Source: Moesziomyces globuligerus
Lineage: Eukaryota; Basidiomycota; Ustilaginomycetes; Ustilaginales; Ustilaginaceae
Assembly (NCBI GenBank): GCA_030849465.1
Contig: JARVLF010000010.1
Span: 496,001 to 560,000 of the forward strand
DNA: 64,000 nt
Direction of reading: 5' to 3'
In this document: in pieces, positions 28,369 to 38,400 of the stretch
How positions within the stretch are numbered: position 1 is the first letter of the stretch
How the letters are laid out: each line of letters begins with the position of its first letter
The notes under the pieces: model-generated
Told to the model about the DNA's origin: nothing
Seen by the model: only the letters and a program-made list of their open reading frames with translations
Database searches by the model: none
Position numbers and translations under genes: made by a program

Positions 28369-29634
28369 ATGGATCAGAACGCCTTTCGGCAGCTCGTCTC
28401 GGCTCCGTCCACCTCCTCTTCCTCCTCGTCCGGGCCGGCGCGGTCTTTCGGCAAGACCGCCAAGCGGGCTTCGGGGGCTTTGTCGCAGACGCGGCCGTCG
28501 GACCTGCAATCCAAGTCGAAGGCGCGCGCTGCGAGTGGCTATGTGGATCGGGCGGCTGCGCGGCGGTCCGGAACGCTGAGCCGCGAGTTCTCGGACGTCG
28601 AAGCGCTGCATCAGGACTTTGAAGCTAGGCTGGCCGCAGCGACGAGCGACGAGGAGCGCGCGAGGCTGCGCGATCAGCTCAGCAGCGTCGGCGGCGACGC
28701 GCGCTACTCGGTGCTCGTCAAGGGCCTCGACCACGCGCTCCTCGCGCAGAACCGCGCCAAGCTCGACGCCGACGCGCGCGGAGACGCTGGTCGGGATGAC
28801 GAGCTCGAGCAGGCTTTCCGCGCCGAACGACGCGCGCGCAGCCGAGACGAGATCGTCCAGGCCATCCAGACCAAGCGCGCAGCGAGGGCGGAGCAGAGCG
28901 ACGCGCAGCGGGCGGGGCTGAGCAACGGATTCCGACCCATCGGACAGCCGAGGGAGCAAGAGTCGGCGACAGATAAGGCCGGGTACAAGTGGAAGGACGG
29001 CAAGCGCATGCGCAGGAAGCAACGCCCCCAGCAGCCACCTGAAGAGGCGTCGACCCGGAGCACGCCACCGAGAGCGCAAGATGCGGGCCGCAAGCCACCG
29101 TCGAGGCATCCGAAAGAAGCACACAATGCGTCAGAAGTGGAACGCGAGCCGACATCGACCACACCAGCACCGCTGGAGGACACGGGATCGCAGGAGGAGG
29201 AGGTACCGCAGCGGCAGCAAGAGCCAGCGGAGGACGACGAGAGCGACGACGACATCTTTGCCGATGTAGGCCGCTGGACCGGGCTGCCCGACGCAGACGC
29301 AGATGCAGCGGCAGAGGCAGAGGCAGACGAGGCAAGCGTTCCACCGGTCAGCGCGATCTCGGCGCCCACGATCTCTGCCATACCTGCCGAGTCGACGGAA
29401 CCGACCGAGGCCGACATCCCGGCCACAGCTGAACTCGACTCTGCCTCTCTCCCTGCCGCCAAGCAAGAGCAAGAGCCGGCGTCGGCGCCGGAGCCACCGT
29501 TGGACCCGCCTCCGCTGGCTGAGTTCGAGGCGGAAGCTAGGCCGGCGGCAGGAGGTGGAGTGGGACGCACGCGCTCCAAGTGGGAGACGCTCGACGCGGC
29601 ACCCCGCAAGAAGAAGCGCAAGTCGCGAAGCTGA
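28369..29634 (+). CDS. RED-like (IK) spliceosome-associated protein
   Basis: A single exon encodes 421 residues. The clearest family mark is YSVLVKGLDHALLAQNRAK (about residues 112-130), which matches the RED N-terminal domain segment that reads roughly LVKGLDYALL. Upstream, a basic region with YVDRAAARRSGT resembles the Y-x-DRA-x-ERR element that precedes it. RED proteins join the spliceosomal B complex with SMU1. The C-terminal half is acidic and low in complexity (runs of Glu, Asp, Ala, Pro) and ends in a basic KKKRKSRS, a likely nuclear localisation signal. The motif is short, so the family call is moderate; the gene itself is well supported by the long frame and a compact divergent promoter. 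Confidence 0.65.
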   Translation: MDQNAFRQLVSAPSTSSSSSSGPARSFGKTAKRASGALSQTRPSDLQSKSKARAASGYVDRAAARRSGTLSREFSDVEALHQDFEARLAAATSDEERARLRDQLSSVGGDARYSVLVKGLDHALLAQNRAKLDADARGDAGRDDELEQAFRAERRARSRDEIVQAIQTKRAARAEQSDAQRAGLSNGFRPIGQPREQESATDKAGYKWKDGKRMRRKQRPQQPPEEASTRSTPPRAQDAGRKPPSRHPKEAHNASEVEREPTSTTPAPLEDTGSQEEEVPQRQQEPAEDDESDDDIFADVGRWTGLPDADADAAAEAEADEASVPPVSAISAPTISAIPAESTEPTEADIPATAELDSASLPAAKQEQEPASAPEPPLDPPPLAEFEAEARPAAGGGVGRTRSKWETLDAAPRKKKRKSRS

Positions 29635-29767
29635 TGATCACGGCCATGGCAGGTCAAGCCATCTTGGCAAAAGCATCGCATCATCAGAGTTCTGCAAGTG
29701 TTCGAAGACAAAAGAGAAGGGGGGGTATACGATTGTGCAAGTGGCTTTTCAGGTGACAGGGTTAGGG
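29635..29767. other. convergent tail with telomere-like TTAGGG repeats
   Basis: 133 bp between the stops of the RED-like and copper-fist genes. Two exact TTAGGG units lie at 29762-29773 and continue into related G-rich DNA to ~29797. The stop codon of the minus-strand gene is formed by the CCCTAA of this repeat. Confidence 0.6.
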
Positions 29768-31186
29768 TTAGGGGGAGAGGGGTTGGGAGGGGGTTAGGAC
29801 GCCTACGCCTCTGGTGCGGACTACGTGGAGGCAGGCATTGCATTCTGGATGGACGAGGACGAGTTCGGCGCGGACCTCGGCGTGACTGTGGCTAGGCAAC
29901 GAGGTGAGCAAGCCACCATGGAGCGTGTTTTCGGGGTGGGAAGCTCTTCTCTCCATCGCCTCGAGTGCTTGCGGGGGTCTGGTATCGAGGGACGAAGCTC
30001 TTGGTCTTGCAGTGGGCTGTGGTGTGGAGTTGGAGGCCATCCAGCTATCCACGATGCCGATACCGGACGGACGTTCGAGGCCGAGGTCACAGGCTGCGCA
30101 GTCATCGCACGCCTGTGCAGGCTTTGGACTGGGTGGTGTGGGGGTTCGAGGGCTTGCAGACGAAGCGGCCGACGCGGCAGAAGGCGGTGGCACTTGGCGT
30201 GGTTTCGAGAGGCAGCGTGAGCACCGACATGTCTCGGAACACGCGCACGCCGGCGCGACAAAGGCGGTCGAGATATCCACAGCACGCAGCAGCAACTCGA
30301 TGCTCGGCGCCCCACTCGACGCCCCACCGCGTGGTCCCGAACAACACCCCTCGCTACTCGCGCCCGAGGACTGGCTAGGCGTACGCCGCTCCGAACCACT
30401 GCTCGCGCTACGAGGATTCATCAGACTCGAGAGCGAGAGCGTCGACGAACGACGCGGCGTTGCTTCCGCCCGCCACCCGTCGTCCGAGGAAGCAGGGTGG
30501 ATGCTGGGTAGGCTCCACGAGTGCGGCGCGCGCGCGGGGCGGATGGGCGCCAACATATTGTCTGCACCCTCGGGCGAATGCGATCGCGACGCCGTCACAC
30601 GCAGCTCGTCGCTCTGCCTACGCTGTTTCGGCGACACGGGCACGCGCACCTCGACCTCGGTCCTTGTTCTCTTGGGCGGACGAACGTGCTGTGCGGTACG
30701 GGCCGAACCGTTGCTGGTGCTGGTGCTGGTGGCAGGACGAATGGGGACGGGTGTGGAGGCGGATGGTGCGGTCGACGAAGACGAGGTGGGGTGTTTTTTG
30801 CCCGAGCAGTCGCAGCGGACATGGCGGCCGCTCTGCTTGCGTTTCTGTCGACAGACCTCGCACTGGGTGGGTGGTCTGCCCTTGCTGCGGATCGGATAGA
30901 GCGGACCTTTGGAGCCGTCCTTGTGGGTGCACGACGAGGTGCGGTGGCCGCGGATGCACGAAGCACACGCGTACTTGACACTGCCCGAGCCGGCGTCGAG
31001 ACGCTGCTCAACCCCGCCCGCACCGGCGGACGCCAACGCCGGGGCGGTGTGCGGGGGCGACGACGTGGCGAGCGTCATGCGCGGTGCTGCCGAGTCGGAC
31101 GTGCGGGATGGCGAGAGCAGCGAGCTCGAGTATCGATGGCCCCCGAGTCCGGAGGCAGTGCTGGGTGCTGTGGCGGTAGCAGTCAT
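29768..31186 (-). CDS. copper-fist transcription factor (Ace1/Mac1/Cuf1 type)
   Basis: A single exon encodes 472 residues from the ATG at 31186. The copper-fist DNA-binding domain is at about residues 70-130: KYACASCIRGHRTSSCTH gives the zinc ligands C-x2-C-x8-C-x-H, and RSKGRPPTQCEVCRQKR contains the (K/R)GRP minor-groove motif. In the known family it usually sits at the extreme N-terminus; here about 70 residues precede it. Near residues 313-325 is a cysteine cluster CACSETCRCSRC (C-x-C-x3-C-x-C-x2-C), the copper-sensing type of motif. A second smaller one, CDDCAAC, follows. Whether it activates detoxification (Ace1-like) or uptake (Mac1/Cuf1-like) genes cannot be decided. The middle is Ser/Pro-rich. 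The last few codons run into telomere-like repeat DNA. Confidence 0.87.
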   Translation of the reverse strand: MTATATAPSTASGLGGHRYSSSLLSPSRTSDSAAPRMTLATSSPPHTAPALASAGAGGVEQRLDAGSGSVKYACASCIRGHRTSSCTHKDGSKGPLYPIRSKGRPPTQCEVCRQKRKQSGRHVRCDCSGKKHPTSSSSTAPSASTPVPIRPATSTSTSNGSARTAQHVRPPKRTRTEVEVRVPVSPKQRRQSDELRVTASRSHSPEGADNMLAPIRPARAPHSWSLPSIHPASSDDGWRAEATPRRSSTLSLSSLMNPRSASSGSERRTPSQSSGASSEGCCSGPRGGASSGAPSIELLLRAVDISTAFVAPACACSETCRCSRCLSKPRQVPPPSAASAASSASPRTPTPPSPKPAQACDDCAACDLGLERPSGIGIVDSWMASNSTPQPTARPRASSLDTRPPQALEAMERRASHPENTLHGGLLTSLPSHSHAEVRAELVLVHPECNACLHVVRTRGVGVLTPSQPLSP

Positions 31187-31930
31187 GTCGCACCGGTCGA
31201 ACGGCGCGCGGTGGCCAAGCCTAGGATGCACGCAAGCACGCCGTGTACGCTTCTCTCGAGCGCTGAAAGGTGGATGTCGCAACGGATGGTGCTGGACGGT
31301 GTTGGATTGCGACGCAGAAGGCAGCGCCGTCGAGGATATAGAGTGAGTGTTGAACGCGATGCTGATGGAAGGATGCAAAGGATCCGAAGTGGCGGCCAGA
31401 GGTGCGGAATGCGTACTGTAGGCGCGAGACGATGCGCTCGGAGCCTTAAGCGCGCATCTCGTGGGTCGCTGGCTCGGCGCGTTGGAGGCGCACTCGACGC
31501 TGCTGCCAACCCGAGCGGAAGAAGCACCAGGTCGAGCGAGGCTTGGGGAATGTGAGGGCGCAGGGCGTAAGAGGGTGTTGGTTCAGCACGAGCTTGGCGT
31601 CATGCTTGGTGAGCGGTAGTTGAGAGCGCACGGCATGAGCGGTGTCGTGCTCGGTGTGAGGGCGGAGGGTTTATTTTTTTCTTCCTATTTCCTCTGAGGA
31701 GATTTGGCGGCGCCGAGGTGGCGATGCGCGAGATCTGCATGCGTGCATTGGCTGCGAAAAGAAAGGGTCCGGGGTGGAGAGCAAGCGAGTCGTGCGTAGT
31801 CAACACTGACCGCCCTAAACCGTCGGCCGCTAGCACCACACTAAGCTCCGTTGGCTGCTCTCTAGCTTTGAGCTCTCTCATGGATGGCAAAATGCCTCCG
31901 CCTGGGCTCGGGTAGCTGCATCAGCCGCGC

Positions 31931-31975
31931 GCTCACAGCGCTCACAGCGCTCACAGCGCTCACAGCGCTCACAGC
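31931..31975. repeat. 9-bp tandem array, unit GCTCACAGC, five perfect copies
   Basis: Five identical adjacent units with no mismatch, lying in gene-free DNA between the copper-fist and UPF0662 genes. Confidence 0.85.
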
Positions 31976-32003
31976 TCTAACCCTCTGTCCACCCTCCTGG
32001 GTC

Positions 32004-32030
32004 CAGGGCAGCCAGGGCAGCCAGGGCAGC
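32004..32030. repeat. 9-bp tandem array, unit CAGGGCAGC, three copies
   Basis: Three identical adjacent units, 28 bp after the GCTCACAGC array; same unit length but different sequence. Confidence 0.8.
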
Positions 32031-32224
32031 CCGATCCGACGCGCCCTTGCCACGTCCTGGGTTCAGGGCTGACAGCGCCATTTTCGCGCACCAGGGTTCA
32101 GGGCAATTCGCAATGCATTCCCGCCTCCACGCGGCCACCTTGGCGCACACTTTATGGTCCATGGTGGGTGTGCATTTCACTGGGCTAGCGGCATGGCCAT
32201 CATCGTGGCGATCGGGCCTCGATC

Positions 32225-34582
32225 TCAGCTGGTCGAGTTGCTCTCCGCCGTGGTCACCGGGCTCGACAGCAGGTCGTTGATCGACGTCTCCTGGAATCCC
32301 GCGGCGAGCGCATCCACCTGCATGCCCGCGCCTGGGCCCGCCCGCTTCTGCTCTTCCAGGATGCCCGGCGAAGGCACCGCCAGCGGCGCCGCTCCGGCAG
32401 GCAGCCGCTCCAGCGAGTCCGGCGGCGTCGAGCTCGACTGCACCACCGACTGCAGCGAGGCTGCCCGCCCGTCCGCCACGCCCACCGGCGGCGATCGCGA
32501 GCTCAGCCCCGTCAGATCGCCCACGCCGTCCCGAAAGTCGCGCCCGATCTTCTGAGAACGCAGCTGCGACGCCGTCATCCCGCTCGGCACCGCAGACGGC
32601 GTCGACGAAGACGCAGAGGCCGCCGTCGCTGCCTCCGAGTCTCCTTCCAACCCGCTCGCCGGCGAGCCCACGGCCCCCCCATGCGCCGCCATCGTAGACG
32701 ACGTGGAGCTCGACGCCCCGCTCACCTCCCCCGCGTTCGGTGCTGCATCCACGCCTGCAGCCGGCGTCGTCGGCTTGATGGTCGACGCACTCGAACTTGC
32801 AACGCTACCGTGCCCCGCCAAAGGCGCAGAAGGCGTCACTGTCGGTGCGGCCGAGAGCGGTGTGATGGGCGCGAGACCGCCTCCGAACCCACCGTCGCGG
32901 CCTGTCACGCTCGACGCCGAGCTGGCGTGACGCGAGGGTGCCGCCGAGCTCGGCTGCGTTGCCGGGCCCTCCGGTGGCGCCATCCCGATCATCGGCCCGC
33001 CCCGCGCCATGAGTGCCTGGCGCACCATGTCGGCCGACGGCCCCTCGCCCTCGGCCTCGCTGTCCGAAGCCGCCGACTCGGTGCCCGAGACCTCGGCGCT
33101 CGACGTGCTGTCGCCGTCCCAGATGTCCTCCTCTTCGTCGTCGTCGTCGTCGTCCTCGCGGTTGAGCATCTCCTCGATCGTCTGCTCCACCTCCTCGTAC
33201 TGCGCACGCAGGATCGCCTGGCCTTCGGGCACGCTGCCGTCGCGGCCGAGCCACTTGCGCACGCCCGTATCGTTGCCCTCCTTGTCCACCACCTTGCTGC
33301 GCATGTTGTCGATCTGGTGCAGCGCCAGCCGGTACGGATAGAGGTCGCGCATCGTAAACGGCCCGCCGTACTTGCTCACCTCCTTGAGGCACTTGGACAC
33401 CGTCGAAAGCTTGTTGCTGATCGGCATGAGCTCCTCCGAGATGGGCTCGGACGACGCCACCAGCCGGTAGATCAGGCCGTAGCATCGGCGCAGCAGATAC
33501 AGCAGCACCAGCTGGCCCTCGGGCTGCTTGCCCTCCGAGTCGACAAACTTGCCGTTGACGCGCAGCCGGTCGATCTCCTTGAGCGTCACCTGGTAGTTCC
33601 ACAGGTCCGTCTCGCGCAGCGTCCAGCGGTGCGTCAGCACCAGATGCTCCAGCTGCGACTTGATCTCCACCAGCCGGTCGTAGATCGGCTGCAGCGTCAT
33701 GGGCACCTCGTCGTTGCGCACCGTCATGTCGTGGCAGATCTCGAAGCACTCCTCCAGCAGACCCACCAGGATCGCCTGGCCCGCGGGCACCGAGCTGCCG
33801 CCGGGCCCGAGGAACTTGCCGTCGACACGCTTGGCGTCGATCTTGCGCAGCTCCTCCTGCAGCTGCTTGATCTCGGCGCGCGCCGGCTTGGGCTTGGCCG
33901 CCGCCGCGGCGAGCTGGCGACGGATCGAGATGATCTTCTGGTGGATGGGCACGAGCTCGACCGAGAGCACCTTGAGCGAGCCCTCGAGCTTGCGCACCGT
34001 CTTCTCGCACACCTCGAGCTTGCGCGTCATGAGCTTGGTCAGCTGCGGTGGATGGCGGCCGCACTCGCCGTCCTTGCGGATGATGTCGCGCAGCTCCGAC
34101 AGACGCGCGCCGAACGGCTGCAGGTCGGCCTCGGTGTAGATGCCGGACTCCTGCAGATGGTCGAGCAGCTGCTTCATGCAGCTCAGCTGCGAGAACGTCG
34201 CCGGGCTCTCGCGGCTGCGGCCGATGGTGAGGAAGAAGAGGCTGAGCAGCGAGAAGACGTCGTTGAGCGTCGTGTCGACGCGGTTGTGCTGCAGGACGGG
34301 CGAGTCATCCGGTCCGGTGGTGTCGGCTGCGTCGGCTGCGTCGTGGTGGTGGTCGGATGTGGAGCTGGCCGAGGAGGAGGCCTGGGCGTTGGCCTGCTGC
34401 TCGTCGCGCACGGCGTTGAGCCGGGTCACTTGCTTGATGACCTGCTGGTAGAGCTGCTGAACATCGTGCGAGCGGATGAACTCGGAGCTGTCCTTCTTGA
34501 GTGCGGTGAGGCGGTTGCGGATGTTGATGAGCGCCTCGAGGATGGGGAGCTCCTCGTGTGGGATGCTCGACATGCTCGACAT
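32225..34582 (-). CDS. UPF0662 (DUF2408) family protein
   Basis: A single exon encodes 785 residues, with Met codons at positions 1 and 4. The first ~490 residues resemble the fungal UPF0662 family (yeast YPL260W, fission yeast SPAC30C2.08): ILEALINIRNRLTALKKDSS at the start, KLMTRKLEVCEKTVRKLEGS, QPIYDRLVEIKSQLEHLV, and repeated segments of the form KRVDGKFLGPGGSSVPAGQA, VNGKFVDSEGKQPEGQ and GRDGSVPEGQAIL, which look like an internal triplicated helix-loop unit. An acidic stretch (DDDDDDEEEDIWDGD) and a long Ser/Ala/Pro-rich tail follow. The family's function is not established to my knowledge; yeast homologues are reported as cytosolic/nuclear. No catalytic motif is visible. Confidence 0.72.
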   Translation of the reverse strand: MSSMSSIPHEELPILEALINIRNRLTALKKDSSEFIRSHDVQQLYQQVIKQVTRLNAVRDEQQANAQASSSASSTSDHHHDAADAADTTGPDDSPVLQHNRVDTTLNDVFSLLSLFFLTIGRSRESPATFSQLSCMKQLLDHLQESGIYTEADLQPFGARLSELRDIIRKDGECGRHPPQLTKLMTRKLEVCEKTVRKLEGSLKVLSVELVPIHQKIISIRRQLAAAAAKPKPARAEIKQLQEELRKIDAKRVDGKFLGPGGSSVPAGQAILVGLLEECFEICHDMTVRNDEVPMTLQPIYDRLVEIKSQLEHLVLTHRWTLRETDLWNYQVTLKEIDRLRVNGKFVDSEGKQPEGQLVLLYLLRRCYGLIYRLVASSEPISEELMPISNKLSTVSKCLKEVSKYGGPFTMRDLYPYRLALHQIDNMRSKVVDKEGNDTGVRKWLGRDGSVPEGQAILRAQYEEVEQTIEEMLNREDDDDDDEEEDIWDGDSTSSAEVSGTESAASDSEAEGEGPSADMVRQALMARGGPMIGMAPPEGPATQPSSAAPSRHASSASSVTGRDGGFGGGLAPITPLSAAPTVTPSAPLAGHGSVASSSASTIKPTTPAAGVDAAPNAGEVSGASSSTSSTMAAHGGAVGSPASGLEGDSEAATAASASSSTPSAVPSGMTASQLRSQKIGRDFRDGVGDLTGLSSRSPPVGVADGRAASLQSVVQSSSTPPDSLERLPAGAAPLAVPSPGILEEQKRAGPGAGMQVDALAAGFQETSINDLLSSPVTTAESNSTS

Positions 34583-35437
34583 GGCGGGCTATATCGGGAC
34601 ACGCCTGCGCGAATGGTAGCGCTGCCGCCCTGGACGAGAGGCTGGCTTTGTCGGGCTGCGCGTTGGCCTGGATGCGGTTGGGCCGGGGTTCCGAGCTGGT
34701 GGAGTTCCGGTCGGGGGCAGCCTGGCGTGCTGCGGATGCGGATGCGGATGCGAAGCCGAAGGCGGGATGGACTCCGCAGATACAGGGAGCTGAGAAAAGG
34801 AGTGTGCTGTTGAGGAAGGAACCGAGCGAGTTCGAGTGGATGTGGAAAGCCAAGTGAGGGTTTGCGGGCAAGCCGTGGAGGCGAGCGTTGGGCGTTGAAT
34901 AGCGTAGGCGCATGCGGGCGGCGCGATTCACATTTCCTGGACTTGCCGGCATCCACACATCCACATTTCGAGAAGCCTCTCTCTGCTCTCCCTCTCTCTC
35001 TCTTTCCAAGCCTGTCCACCTGAGCGGGTCTGCAGCCCATCTGCCGCCATCACATCAGCTCGCTCCGCCGCTACGAATTTCACCGCGACGCCTCGGCCAC
35101 CTTTTCCAAAATCCCCCCGCCCCTCGCCCTGGCCGCTGCAGCTGCTCCGTGCCCAAGCGCGCCCAATTGCTGCAGGAACCACGCCATCCTGCTCTCAGCG
35201 CAATCCACCTCCACGGCCGCCAATCTCAATCCTGTCTCTCGGTTCTTTGCGGTGCGCTCAATTCAGCCCGGAAGGCACACGCGACCGAGCACGCCTGTCT
35301 AGTGGCAGATTGTGATTGCTCGAAGTGTAAAGAATGTGATGGTGTCCAAGCATAGCCCTGAAGTTGGACGAGCCCGACAGAGCTCCGATGTTCAGGAACC
35401 GTGACTAAAGCTGTCGGCGACGGTCGCGCCGCTCCGT
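34583..35437. promoter_or_regulatory. UPF0662 promoter and HMT1 3' region
   Basis: 855 bp between tandem minus-strand genes. It contains a short GGATGC repeat (34736-34755) and a CT-rich run near 34977-35008. No gene is seen. Confidence 0.35.
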
Positions 35438-38400
35438 CTAGCCGCTCGACTTCTTCTGCCTCTCCTTCTCGCGGCGTTTGGCGTTCTTCTTGCGGTTCTG
35501 GAGCTTCTTCCTGTCGTCCTTGCTCAGCGTGCCGCTGCTCGCCAGGTCCGAGCCCGATGGCGAGTCGTCCTGCTGCAGCGAGGGGGAGCTCGAGCCGCTG
35601 TTGCCGCCCTCGACCGCCGACTCCACGGTCAGCCCATCCTTGCGGCCCTCCGCAGTCGCGTCGTCGTCCGCGTCCGCGTTCGTGCCTGGCTGCGTGTGCT
35701 TGGCCAGCTCCGCTGCGGCCTGTACCTCGGTCTGACTCGGTGCCGCGGCAGATCCGCCATCGGTTGCGGTGGTAGCATCGTCGCCTTTTGCTGCGCCACC
35801 ATCTCCGCCTGCACCCTCGCCCTTGAGCGGGTTTTCAGGCTCGCCGGCGACAGCAGGAGGCACGATGCCCAGCATCCCCGGCTTGGCCTCCGCCTGCTCT
35901 GCCGGCGCTGTCTCGTCGCTGGACGGAGCGCCCTGCGTCGGCTTTGCATCGTGGTCCGCGTTGAGCGACGCTTCCTGCGCTGCAGCAGCCGCCTCCTGCT
36001 CCTTTTGCGTCTTGATCTGCTGCTCCCACATCTTGCTGTATGCGCCCTGACTGGCGATCAGCTCGGCGTGCGAGCCCGCCTCGATCACACGCCCGGCGTC
36101 CATGACGATGATGTTGTCGCAGTTGATGATCGTCGAGAGCCGATGCGCGATCGTCAGGCTCGATCGGCCGTGCATCAGATTGTTGAGTGCCGACTGCAGC
36201 TGCCTCTCGGTATGGCTGTCCAGCGCCGAGGTCGCCTCGTCGAGCAGCAGGATCGGCGGATTCTTGAGGATCGTGCGTGCGATCGCCACGCGCTGCTTCT
36301 CACCGCCCGACAGCCGCACGCCGCGCTCGCCCACCACGGTGCCGTAGCCCTCGGGGAAGGTTTGGATGCGGTCGTGGATCTGCGCCGCGAGCGCCGCCGC
36401 CTCCACCGCCTCGTCCGACGCCTTGGTATCGCCGTACAGGATGTTGGTGCGGATGTCGTTGTTGAACAGCGACGGCTCCTGCGGCACGACGCCGATGGCT
36501 CGTCGCAGCGAGCGCTGCGTCACATTTCGGATGTCCTGTCCATCGATCAGGATGCGGCCCGACTGGATGTCGTAGAAGCGGTACAGCAGACGCAGCACAG
36601 ACGACTTGCCCGCACCGGACTCGCCCACCAGCGCTACGCTCGAGTGCCGGTCGATCTTGAAGCTCAGTCCCTTGAGCGCCTCCACCTTGCCGTCGTACGA
36701 GAAGCGCACGTCCTGGAACTCGATGACGCCGTCGGTGACCACGAGATCCTTGGCTCCGGGCACGTCCTTGACCTCGGTCTTTTCCTCGAGCAGCGTCATG
36801 AGCTTGTCGGTATCGACGAGGTTCTGCTGCACCACGCGGTAGAGGGTGCCGAGCATCGAAAGCGGCTGGTACACCTGCTGGAGGTAGGTGACAAAGACGA
36901 CAAACTGCGAGCTGGTCGTCTCGCCGCGCACGACGCTGCCGGCGACGAGCATGATGGTGAAGAGCGTGCCGAAAGCCAGGATGAGGTTTTGCACCATGTT
37001 GAGCATGTTGAGGCTGCCGATCACCTTGAATTCGGCCTTCTGATAGTCCTGGAGCGCGCTGCGGAAGCGCTCGGCCTCGTACGACTCGTTCGAGTAGCAC
37101 TTGACCGTCTCCCAGTTCATGAGGACGTCGGCCGAGATGGCGCGACAGATCGAGTCCTTGTTGTTCATGGCGCGGCGCAGACCCGTTCGCCAGGTGGTCA
37201 GCTGGACGCTGGTCCAGGTGTAGGCGACCATGACCACGAAGAGCGCCACGCCGATGGCGGGGCTGAAGGTGCGCGTCATGTAGATCATGGCGACAAAGAT
37301 GTCGATGAAGACGGGCAGCAAGCTGAAGAGAAGGTACTGGAAGAAGTTGTTGATGGCGCTTCCTCGGTCGAGGATCCTGAGCACCTCGCCCGTCTTCTTC
37401 TTGGTGTGGAAGGACATGCTGAGGTTGAGCAGATGCTCGAATGCCATCATGCTCATCATGCGGTCCGAGTACTGCTCGACGGGCACCCAGAGCACGTTCT
37501 GCAGGACGGTGAGCATGCTTCCCGAGCCCTGAAGCATCTTGAGGCCGGCGTAGATCACCACGTCGCCCCAAGGCGAGGCGCCCGACGAGAGGTCGTCGAC
37601 GAGCTTGCCGAGCGCGAGAGGTGTGAAGAAGTTGACCACACGCGCTGCGAAGAGGAGGACGACGCAGCCGACGGCGACGAGCTGGAGCTTCATCGACTTG
37701 GAGGGCCACAGGTACGGGAAGAGGAAGCGAATGCGATAGAGGAAGACCTTGAAAGTGGGCGGCGGCGGCGCGGTAGCCACCGAGAGGCCCATGGACGCGT
37801 TCGGATCGCGGTTGGGCGTCTGGGTGCCCGAGGACTTCTTGCTGGCTGGGTCCTTTCCATTGGCTGCACCGTTGGCACTGTCGGTTGTAGCTCCATACGA
37901 GGAAGCTGCGGCTGCGCCTGGCGCGTGCAGGAGGCCTGTCGACTCGCCGTTTGCAGGGGCCGAGCGAGCAGCCGAGGTGGAGGGGCCGGCCGCCGAGCCG
38001 AGGCCCGTCTCGTTGGCCAGATCGGCGGCGCGAACGAAGCGCACACGGTCCCATGACAGAGCGAGGATGAGGACGGGGTAGAGAAGCAGAAGACGGAGGA
38101 TGATGAGACCGAGCTGGGCCACGGACCATGCGCTGGTGTGGGGCAGGTCGCGACGCTGCTTGGGGATCATGTAGAGGATGAGGAGGCAGATGTCGGTGCT
38201 TGCACCTGCAAGGACCGACCAGCCGGACTTGCCCCTGCCGTAGGATCCTCTTCCACGGACCTTCTCCTCCCACAGGGCTGCGATGACGACGGAGCCCCAA
38301 GCAAGCAGGCCACCCAGTGCCTGGAGGTCGATGGCGCGCCAGAGCGCGAGATCGGGCTGCCATTCCTTGGGAGGCAGAACGGCGCGCAGAATGATGAGGA

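Larger units (their letters stand above)
31187..32224. promoter_or_regulatory. copper-fist gene promoter and UPF0662 3' region, with repeat cluster
   Basis: 1,038 bp without a gene. The proximal part is unremarkable GC-rich DNA. The distal part (31920-32110) holds two 9-bp tandem arrays and three dispersed copies of a (T)CC(T/A)GGGT(T/C)CAGGGC element (31995-32009, 32055-32069, 32091-32104). Confidence 0.45.
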
